Positions 1 through 5,152 of a stretch of DNA of 6,291 bases are shown piece after piece. This DNA comes from Alphaproteobacteria bacterium (lineage in GTDB: Bacteria > Pseudomonadota > Alphaproteobacteria > CAAHEQ01 > UBA3637). Within the stretch, counting starts at the first letter, position 1; each line of letters opens with the position of its first letter. The stretch is taken from positions 1 to 6,291 of the forward strand of contig JAFXFY010000013.1 of NCBI GenBank assembly GCA_017513365.1. The letters run 5' to 3'. Below the pieces are notes generated by a model. The model saw only the letters and a list, made by a program, of their open reading frames with translations. It searched no databases and was not told where the DNA came from. The position numbers and the translations under genes were made by a program.

Positions 1-1
1 C

Positions 2-1675
2 CACTCCGGTCCCATCGGCGACAGCGAAAAATATATGGCCCATGTGTTTGGGGCAGATCGCAGTTATCATGTTACAAATGGGACGTCAACGTCAAATAGA
101 ATTGTGTTAATGTCGTCTTTAACACGCAATCAAGTTGCTTTATGCGATAGAAACTGTCATAAATCGGTTGAGCATGCCATGACAATGAGCGGGGCGGTGC
201 CGACTTATTTAATCCCGACACGCAACCGATATGGTATTATCGGCCCTATTCCTCCTGAAAGATTAACACCAAAAGCGATTCAAAAGACATTGACCGATAA
301 TCCACTGATAACCAAAAAAATTAATTCAAAGCCCGTGCATGCCACGATTACCAATTCAACCTATGATGGTTTGTGTTATAATGTCAGGCGGGTATCGGAG
401 TTAATAGGACCATCTGTTGACAGATTACATTTTGATGAAGCTTGGTATGGATATGCCAGATTTAATCCGATTTACCAAGATCGTTTTGCGATGTATGGTG
501 AGGCAAAAGACTATGACAAAAATGGGCCAACAATTTTTGCTACACAATCAACCCATAAATTATTAGCGGCTTTTTCTCAAGCCTCTATGATACATATCCG
601 AGATGGCAAAAATCCTATTGACCATATGCGCTTTAATGAAGCTTTTATGATGCATGCTTCAACATCTCCGTTTTATCCGATTATTGCGTCAAATGATGTG
701 TCTGTGGCTATGATGGATAAAGTGGGTATATCGCTGACCGAAGATGCGATAAAAGAGGCTGTTTCTTTCCGGCAAACAGTCGGGCGATTAAACCGAGAAT
801 TTACTGCCAAGCACGATTGGTTCTTTAATGTATGGCAACCGGATTCTGTTATCAGTAAACAAACGGGTAAAAAAGTACCTTTTTTTGAAGCAGATAGCAC
901 GCAATTGATGACCGATCCCGACTGCTGGGTTTTAAAACCAAATGACCCTTGGCATGGATTCGGTGAGATTGAGGAGGGGTATTGTATGTTGGATCCGATT
1001 AAGGTGTCTATTACAACCCCTGGGATGCAATTAGATGGAACCTTGGCCGATACTGGAATTCCGGCCGCTGTTTTAAGTGCCTATTTAGATGCCAAAGGGA
1101 TTGTTGTGGAAAAAACAACTGACTTTACGGTATTATTGTTGTTTTCTATCGGTATTACACGAGGTAAGTGGGGAACATTGTTAAATGCGTTATTTGAATT
1201 TAAACATGATTATGACACAAACGCTCCGTTATTTACCACGTTGCCCGATATTCGCCAAAATTGGCCGGAACGTTATCGGGGAATGGGATTAAAAGATTTG
1301 TGTGATGAGATGTATCAGTCCATGAAGCAATTGCAAACCACGAAAGCAATGGCGGACGCTTTTTCCGAATTACCTCATCCGGATATGACACCGGTAGAGG
1401 CCTATGAGCAGTTGGTGTTAAATAATGTGGAGTTGTTAACGCTGGATAAAATGGCCTCTCGTACGGTAGCCACAGGCGTGGTTCCTTATCCGCCGGGAAT
1501 TCCGATGTTAATGCCGGGGGAAAATGTCGGACATGAAAATAGTGCCGGTTTAAGATACTTAAAAGCATTAGAACAATTTGACAGCCGATTCCCCGGATTT
1601 ACCCATGATACACATGGGGTGGATGTGATAGATGGAAAATATCATGTTTTATGTTTGAAAAAGAACAAGAAATAA
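2..1675 (+). CDS. adiA: Arginine decarboxylase, AdiA-type (Orn/Lys/Arg decarboxylase class I), 5' end outside window
   Basis: This is a PLP-dependent cytoplasmic enzyme that decarboxylates arginine to agmatine, consuming a proton; in enterobacteria it serves acid resistance together with an arginine/agmatine antiporter. The frame is open from base 2, upstream of the first ATG at 35, and reads HSGPIGDSEKY before that ATG, which is family sequence, so the true start lies outside the window. Counting from the ATG at 35, visible motifs are GTSTSN (16-21, phosphate binding), CHKS (41-44), the cofactor aspartate in HFDEAWYGYARFNPIY (132-147) and the PLP Schiff-base lysine in STHKLL (K175, codon 557-559). 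The C-terminal domain motif VVPYPPGIPMLMPGEN lies near the end. From memory E. coli AdiA is about 755 residues with its lysine near 386, so roughly 200 N-terminal residues (wing domain and start) are missing. The stretches RNRYGIIGPI, the QTGK insertion before DCWV and TRGKWGTL resemble AdiA more than lysine decarboxylase LdcI, so arginine is the likelier substrate, though this is inferred. No antiporter gene is visible. A terminator follows nine bases after the stop. Confidence 0.9.
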   Translation, partial: HSGPIGDSEKYMAHVFGADRSYHVTNGTSTSNRIVLMSSLTRNQVALCDRNCHKSVEHAMTMSGAVPTYLIPTRNRYGIIGPIPPERLTPKAIQKTLTDNPLITKKINSKPVHATITNSTYDGLCYNVRRVSELIGPSVDRLHFDEAWYGYARFNPIYQDRFAMYGEAKDYDKNGPTIFATQSTHKLLAAFSQASMIHIRDGKNPIDHMRFNEAFMMHASTSPFYPIIASNDVSVAMMDKVGISLTEDAIKEAVSFRQTVGRLNREFTAKHDWFFNVWQPDSVISKQTGKKVPFFEADSTQLMTDPDCWVLKPNDPWHGFGEIEEGYCMLDPIKVSITTPGMQLDGTLADTGIPAAVLSAYLDAKGIVVEKTTDFTVLLLFSIGITRGKWGTLLNALFEFKHDYDTNAPLFTTLPDIRQNWPERYRGMGLKDLCDEMYQSMKQLQTTKAMADAFSELPHPDMTPVEAYEQLVLNNVELLTLDKMASRTVATGVVPYPPGIPMLMPGENVGHENSAGLRYLKALEQFDSRFPGFTHDTHGVDVIDGKYHVLCLKKNKK

Positions 1676-1683
1676 CAAAAAAA

Positions 1684-1714
1684 GGAGGGGATAAAAATCC
1701 CCTCTGAATTTTTT
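1684..1714. terminator. Bidirectional rho-independent terminator between convergent genes
   Basis: A perfect 8-base-pair stem, GAGGGGAT (1685-1692) with ATCCCCTC (1697-1704), closes on an AAAA loop and can gain one G-U pair (1684/1705). On the plus strand it is followed by six T (1709-1714). On the minus strand the seven A at 1677-1683 become a T tract directly after the stem. It therefore fits as terminator for the arginine decarboxylase gene (stop at 1675) and for the HIT gene (minus-strand stop at 1722-1724). Confidence 0.88.
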
Positions 1715-1721
1715 ATTCGGT

Positions 1722-2075
1722 TTATAAATTTGTGGATAATTTTTCGCCACCTAAGATATGGGCATGCAAGTGCGGAACTTCTTGTCCGCCATTATTCCCC
1801 TTGTTAAATACCAAACGATAGCCGTCTTCTTCAACCCCTAAAATTTCAATAGTTTTGTATATGGCGCGCATAAAACCGGTTATTTCATGTTCATCGGCGT
1901 GGTTGATGAAATCCGAATAATCGGTTAAGAGGGCTTTACAGATAACCAAAGCGTGAATTTTGGCTTTTGGATTAATGTCATAAAAAGCCAAAGCATGGTC
2001 ATCTTCATAAATTTTATTACATGGAATTTCGCCTCGTAAAATTTTGGCAAAAACGTTATCTGCATTATAATCCAT
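1722..2075 (-). CDS. hinT: HIT family (HinT-like) purine nucleoside phosphoramidase
   Basis: This 117-residue cytoplasmic protein belongs to the histidine triad superfamily; Hint-type members hydrolyse nucleoside 5'-phosphoramidates and lysyl-AMP as homodimers, and their physiological role in bacteria is poorly defined. The full family pattern is visible: N-terminal NVFAKILRGEIP (7-18), AFYDINPKAKIHALVI (30-45, with H41 as the conserved early histidine), the VFNKGNNGGQEVPHLHAHILGG block (89-110) and the triad H102-x-H104-x-H106, where H104 would be the nucleophile. Length is normal for the family (about 110-140). The ATG at 2075 is preceded on the minus strand by AAAGGAT (2084-2090), a good ribosome binding site at about 8 bases spacing. 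It is transcribed alone from a likely promoter at 2128-2156 and ends at the shared terminator. Family assignment is secure; the symbol is by analogy with E. coli hinT. Confidence 0.92.
   Translation of the reverse strand: MDYNADNVFAKILRGEIPCNKIYEDDHALAFYDINPKAKIHALVICKALLTDYSDFINHADEHEITGFMRAIYKTIEILGVEEDGYRLVFNKGNNGGQEVPHLHAHILGGEKLSTNL
1731..1739 (-). other. DnaA-box consensus match TTATCCACA, inside hinT
   Basis: An exact match to the E. coli DnaA-box consensus on the minus strand (TGTGGATAA on plus), in the last codons of the HIT gene. A single box inside coding sequence has uncertain meaning; see the finding on the three boxes. Confidence 0.3.
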
Positions 2076-2101
2076 TTTTCGTTATCCTTTATATTTTTTT
2101 G

Positions 2102-2130
2102 TTGCTCTTTATCCATATTGGCAGTATATT
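2102..2130 (+). promoter_or_regulatory. Probable sigma-70 promoter for the DUF2066-perM-hdaA operon
   Basis: TTGCTC (2102-2107, three of six to TTGACA) and TATATT (2125-2130, five of six to TATAAT) are 17 bases apart; a transcript would begin near 2137 and carry a leader of about 27 bases before the ATG at 2164. The -35 is weak, so the promoter may be weaker than the opposing one or need an activator. A register shift to TATTAT (2127-2132) is also possible. Confidence 0.5.
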
Positions 2131-2156
2131 ATCTAAAGTTTAATAAAAAAGGTCAA
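2128..2156 (-). promoter_or_regulatory. Probable sigma-70 promoter for the HIT gene
   Basis: Read on the minus strand, TTGACC (2156-2151, five of six to TTGACA) and GATAAT (2133-2128, five of six to TATAAT) are separated by exactly 17 bases of very A/T-rich DNA. A start about seven bases past the -10 would give a leader of roughly 45 bases before the ATG at 2075. Its -10 box overlaps the -10 box of the opposing promoter. Predicted from sequence only. Confidence 0.65.
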
Positions 2157-2163
2157 GAGTAAA

Positions 2164-3324
2164 ATGAAAAAGATTATTTTAGGAACCATCGGATGTTTGT
2201 TAACGTTGCCGGTTTATGCCGGCTTGTATGATGTATCCGGTATTGCCGTTAATGTTGAGGCCGAAAATGCCGTTCGTGCAAAAGAACGAGCCTTGACCGA
2301 TGCCGTATTGCAGGCATTTCCTAAATTAATTGAAAAAATCGGGTTGGATGATAAATTTGTTGTTCAAATTGATATGCCAAAACCACCTGAAGAAGCACAA
2401 GAGGATTCTCAAGAGAATATCGCAGAGGGTATGCCGTCCGAGGAAGTGCAGCCAGAACCGATTGAGACTCCCGAAAATGGAGTGGTGATAACGCCTGATG
2501 AAATTTCGGCGTTAGTTGCGGGGGTGTCTGTGGCCAATGAAAAAAATACACCGGTGCGATATATAGCAGATGTAACGGTGCAGTTTAAACCAAAAGAGAT
2601 AAACGCTTATTTAACAGAACGTGGGGTGCCGTTTTTGGATAAAGAACCTCCTAAGATGGTTATTATTCCGATTGTGCGGGAAAATGAAATGGTTAAGGTG
2701 TTTGAAGAAGATAGTCCTTTGTTTTTGTCATTAAAACAAACGCCTCCTGAAACAAATTTACATACGTTTATCATTCCGGATGGGGATGAGTTTGATAAAG
2801 CGTCAATTACCCCAGAAGTTTTGAATGGAACAGATTATACGGCATTGGATACACTGCGGGCAAAATATCGGGCTAAAATGGCATTAATTGTTGATATTAC
2901 AAAAACAAATAATGTTTATACGGTTAAAACAATCGGGTATCCATCCAATCCGTCAGCGGGCAGTGATATTACCTTTGCCGTTTCATCACGGGCAACAAAT
3001 ATTCCCGCCGTTATGACGCATATTATGAAAAAAACAGCGGATTATTTGGTGCGTCAATTAAAAGCCTATCATTTAAATCATGATGCTGCCGGTGGTAAGA
3101 TTACGGCTGTGTTTAATGTGTCAAGTTTATCAGAATGGCATGCAATTGAAAAACGGTTAAAGGCATTCAACTTTGTGGATAAGACAGATGTGAAAGTGTT
3201 GTATAAAAATAGCGTTTTTACGGAATTAACGTTTTCTGAAAATACTCAAACAGCTTTGGATAAAATGGCGGCGGCTGGATTTATGTTAGAGCCTCAGTCC
3301 GATATGTATGTATGGAAAAAATAA
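2164..3324 (+). CDS. Exported DUF2066 domain-containing protein
   Basis: This 386-residue protein has a Sec signal peptide: MKK basic start, hydrophobic core IILGTIGCLLTL (4-15) and a likely signal peptidase I site after VYA (17-19). The mature N-terminus, LYDVSGIAVNVEAENAVRAKE, followed by ALTDAVLQAFPKLIEKIG, is the recurring opening of proteobacterial DUF2066 proteins, and ADVTVQFKPKEINAYLTERGVPFLD (about 135-159) followed by PPKMVIIPI is the family's central block. Function of the family is unknown; periplasmic location is inferred from the signal. Residues about 71-106 form an acidic, proline-rich, low-complexity stretch (EEAQEDSQEN and so on) between the two blocks that looks like a disordered insertion. 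It is first in an operon with the permease and hdaA. The ATG at 2164 has only modest Shine-Dalgarno matches (AAGAG 4 bases upstream or AAAAGG 11 bases upstream). C11 is not in a lipobox, so it is not read as a lipoprotein. Confidence 0.85.
   Translation: MKKIILGTIGCLLTLPVYAGLYDVSGIAVNVEAENAVRAKERALTDAVLQAFPKLIEKIGLDDKFVVQIDMPKPPEEAQEDSQENIAEGMPSEEVQPEPIETPENGVVITPDEISALVAGVSVANEKNTPVRYIADVTVQFKPKEINAYLTERGVPFLDKEPPKMVIIPIVRENEMVKVFEEDSPLFLSLKQTPPETNLHTFIIPDGDEFDKASITPEVLNGTDYTALDTLRAKYRAKMALIVDITKTNNVYTVKTIGYPSNPSAGSDITFAVSSRATNIPAVMTHIMKKTADYLVRQLKAYHLNHDAAGGKITAVFNVSSLSEWHAIEKRLKAFNFVDKTDVKVLYKNSVFTELTFSENTQTALDKMAAAGFMLEPQSDMYVWKK
3174..3182 (-). other. DnaA-box consensus match TTATCCACA, inside the DUF2066 gene
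   Basis: An exact TGTGGATAA on the plus strand, encoding part of Phe-Val-Asp-Lys. The codons are common ones in this genome, which makes chance occurrence easier. Confidence 0.3.
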
Positions 3325-3325
3325 T

Positions 3326-3331
3326 AAGGGG
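3326..3331 (+). promoter_or_regulatory. Ribosome binding site deciding the permease start
   Basis: AAGGGG ends six bases before the ATG at 3338. An in-frame ATG ten codons earlier (3308) lies inside the preceding gene, lacks such a site, and would add a polar YGKNNKGIK stretch ahead of the first membrane segment. The start at 3338 is therefore preferred. Confidence 0.8.
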
Positions 3332-3337
3332 ATAAAA

Positions 3338-4390
3338 ATGAAACTGAATAAACCATTGTTAATTGTATTGGGTGTTTTGTGTTTAATCGGATTGTTCTTT
3401 TATGCAATTTCTTCCATTTTGCTACCATTTATCTTAGCGTTTGTTTTGGCGTATTTCTTAGATCCTTTGGTGAATAAGCTGACTCGTCGTAAATGGTCCA
3501 GAGGATTGGCCTCAGGAACAGTTGTATCCGGTTTTTGCGTATTCGTTTTGACCTTGTTTTTGATATTGATTCCAATATTGCAAACACAAGTTTTATCTTT
3601 TATTGTTAAGTTGCCGACAATAACGGCCTATGTTTGGGATAAAATTAAGGTTGTTATTTCATACACACAACATAAAATTTCATCTGAACAAATGGGGCAG
3701 TTGTCGGATGCAGTTTCTCAAACGGCATTTGATGCACTCAACAGTATTGCCGTCGGTATTTTGAATGTGATTTCCGGTGGTATAGCCTTGTTTAATGTTG
3801 TATCGTTGTTGTTAATTACACCGGTAGTTTTGTTTTATGTATTAAAGGATTGGAATGACGTGTCTAAAAATATTAAAGGATTAGTGCCACCTAAATATAA
3901 GGCAGATACGACCAGTATTTGGCGTGAAATCAATATTAAATTGGCCGGATTTATTCGGGGTCAAGTGTCTGTGTGTTTGGCGTTGGCTGTGGTTTATGGT
4001 ATAGGATTATCGGTAGTTGGATTGGATTTAGGGATTTTAATCGGTATTTTATCCGGCATTTTATCTTTTATCCCTTATTTTGGTTTCTTAAGCGGTGTCG
4101 TGCTCAGCATTTTAATTGCTTTATCCCAAGGGGCTGGATGGGGGTTATGGGTCGGATTAGCTGTTGTATTTATTATCGGCCAAATTTTGGAAAGTTATGT
4201 ATTAACGCCAAAGTTGGTTGGAGATAATGTCGGTCTTCATCCGGTATGGATTATTTTTTCCTTGTTAGCCGGCGGAGTATTATTGGGGTTTGTCGGTATT
4301 TTAATTGCTGTGCCTGTTGCTGCCGTTATTGGCGTGTTGGTCAGACGGGCTTTGAAATGGTACGAATCTTCGGTGATATATAAAGGATAA
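3338..4390 (+). CDS. perM: AI-2E family transporter (PerM/YdiK-type permease)
   Basis: This 350-residue inner-membrane protein belongs to the AI-2E transporter family (PF01594). The family was named for autoinducer-2 export, but members also act as Na+/H+ or other exporters, so the substrate cannot be told here. Likely membrane segments lie near residues 7-23, 25-43, 59-81, 147-168, 210-228, 231-262, 269-287 and 301-333. Family hallmarks are LLPFILAFVLAYFLDPLVNKL (28-48), a soluble loop around 84-140, the FIPYFG motif (244-249) and the C-terminal block LTPKLVGDNVGLHPVWIIFSLLAGG (289-313) followed by GFVGILIAVPVAAV. Length is typical for the family. It starts 13 bases after the DUF2066 stop and ends five bases before hdaA, so it is translated from the same message. 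A PerM homologue next to hdaA is, from memory, common in Alphaproteobacteria. The symbol is by family resemblance. Confidence 0.9.
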   Translation: MKLNKPLLIVLGVLCLIGLFFYAISSILLPFILAFVLAYFLDPLVNKLTRRKWSRGLASGTVVSGFCVFVLTLFLILIPILQTQVLSFIVKLPTITAYVWDKIKVVISYTQHKISSEQMGQLSDAVSQTAFDALNSIAVGILNVISGGIALFNVVSLLLITPVVLFYVLKDWNDVSKNIKGLVPPKYKADTTSIWREINIKLAGFIRGQVSVCLALAVVYGIGLSVVGLDLGILIGILSGILSFIPYFGFLSGVVLSILIALSQGAGWGLWVGLAVVFIIGQILESYVLTPKLVGDNVGLHPVWIIFSLLAGGVLLGFVGILIAVPVAAVIGVLVRRALKWYESSVIYKG

Positions 4391-4395
4391 TTCCT

Positions 4396-5084
4396 ATGGA
4401 AATCAAACAGCTGACATTGGATTTGCCCTATAGACAAACATTTGACCGTCAAGGTTTTGTCGTGTCTCCGTGCAACAGCATGGCTGTGTTGTGGATTGAC
4501 CGCTATCCGAATTGGGGATCGCATGCCTTGTTGGTGTATGGTCCAAAGGGATGTGGTAAAACACATTTATCGCATATGTTTGCTGAGTATCATTTAGACG
4601 CCTCAGAATTGTCCGAAAATGAGTGGCCCGAGGTGGATAAATTGGTTGTGGAAAATATTGACCGTCTGACGAATGAAAAAGCGCTTTTTCATTTATTCAA
4701 TTGGACAAAGGAACAAAATATCGGGTTGTTAATGACAGCCAGCCACATTCCGCAATTTGCGTTGCCGGATTTATCCTCTCGTATCATGATGTGTCCCAAA
4801 GTGCCTATTTTACCGCCGGATGATGAGTTGATTTATGCTGTGTTAAGTAAGGCTTTCTCAGAAAGAAGTGTCGCTGTTGATGCTCGGTTTTAGAGTATGC
4901 GACCAAATATACCGAACGAACCTTTGAGGCGGTACAATCATTAATTGATATGGCCGATACGTTATCATTATCACAAAACCGTCGTATTACAATTCCAATT
5001 GTAAAACAAGTTTTGGCTGATTTACAAGCAAAACGCCGTCAAGATAGTATTGATAATAGTGATGAACCAACTTTATTTGATTAA
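4396..5084 (+). pseudogene. hdaA: DnaA-like regulatory inactivator HdaA, reading frame broken near 4887-4891
   Basis: HdaA/Hda is a DnaA-related AAA+ protein without a DNA-binding domain; bound to the DNA polymerase sliding clamp it triggers ATP hydrolysis on DnaA and prevents re-initiation. The 0 frame gives 165 residues ending at TAG 4891-4893: a clamp-binding motif QLTLDLP (5-11), Walker A GPKGCGKT (49-56), a Walker-B-like LVVENID (83-89), a sensor-1-like LLMTAS (111-116) and the arginine-finger motif DLSSR (125-129). The protein stops at VDARF. In the -1 frame from TTA 4890-4892, 64 further residues run to TAA 5082-5084 and match the family's lid: LEYATKYTERTFEAVQSLID, then NRRITIPIVKQVL (sensor-2 region). 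Joined, the product would be 229 residues, normal for the family. One extra T in the TTTT run at 4888-4891 restores it. The gene has a strong AAAGGA site (4382-4387) eight bases before the ATG. Read as it stands, the product lacks the lid and is probably inactive; a sequencing indel, true mutation or recoding are all possible. Confidence 0.88.
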
Positions 5085-5102
5085 TAAATCTGATAAAAAC
5101 AG

Positions 5103-5131
5103 TTGAATTTTGGGCTTTTTCGTTTTATGAT
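5103..5131 (+). promoter_or_regulatory. Probable sigma-70 promoter for ftsK
   Basis: TTGAAT (5103-5108, four of six) and TATGAT (5126-5131, five of six) are spaced by exactly 17 bases. A transcript would begin around 5138 and leave a very short leader of about 14 bases that still includes AGAGG. The -10 box lies inside the left arm of the inverted repeat at 5126-5152. No hairpin terminator separates hdaA from ftsK, so read-through from the operon is also likely. Confidence 0.55.
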
Positions 5132-5152
5132 ACCTAAAAAAGAGGTATCATA
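5126..5152 (+). promoter_or_regulatory. Perfect inverted repeat over the ftsK -10 box, ribosome binding site and ATG
   Basis: TATGATACC (5126-5134) and GGTATCATA (5144-5152) are exact reverse complements separated by nine bases, TAAAAAAGA. The Shine-Dalgarno AGAGG (5141-5145) is split: its AGA is in the loop and its GG in the right arm, and the last base of the repeat is the A of the start codon. As DNA it could be an operator covering the promoter; as RNA in transcripts coming from hdaA it would be a hairpin masking the ftsK start. Confidence 0.6.

Noticed and set aside
673..1568. Two minus-strand open frames inside the arginine decarboxylase gene (673-900 and 1233-1568)
   Set aside because: They are antisense to a strongly conserved coding region, have no ribosome binding site that I can see, and give no recognisable protein.
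1925..2116. A 63-codon minus-strand frame overlapping the HIT gene start
   Set aside because: It overlaps hinT out of frame, and its peptide is a shifted reading of the conserved HIT region with no family signature.
2164..2223. Lipoprotein signal in the DUF2066 protein because of C11
   Set aside because: The residues before C11 (T-I-G) lack the leucine-type -3 position of a lipobox, and a clean VYA signal peptidase I site follows at 17-19.
2321..2551. Minus-strand open frame inside the DUF2066 gene
   Set aside because: Antisense shadow of the conserved domain and the acidic stretch, with no family features.
3973..4566. A plus-strand frame at 3973-4227 and a minus-strand frame at 4237-4566 over the permease and hdaA
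   Set aside because: Both overlap well-supported genes and translate to composition typical of wrong-frame reading of membrane-protein codons.
4885..4893. Programmed -1 ribosomal frameshift in hdaA
   Set aside because: The re-entry frame is right, but re-pairing TTT to GTT is poor and there is no classical heptamer; an indel is the simpler explanation. Kept only as a minor possibility in the finding.
4897..5084. Separate translation of the hdaA tail as its own small protein
   Set aside because: The only in-frame ATG (4950) has no ribosome binding site before it, and the sequence is the lid of an AAA+ domain, which would not stand alone.
5085..5125. A terminator between hdaA and ftsK suggested by the T-rich run GCTTTTTCGTTTT
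   Set aside because: The only possible stem is about five A-T pairs around a long loop; this is not a convincing intrinsic terminator.
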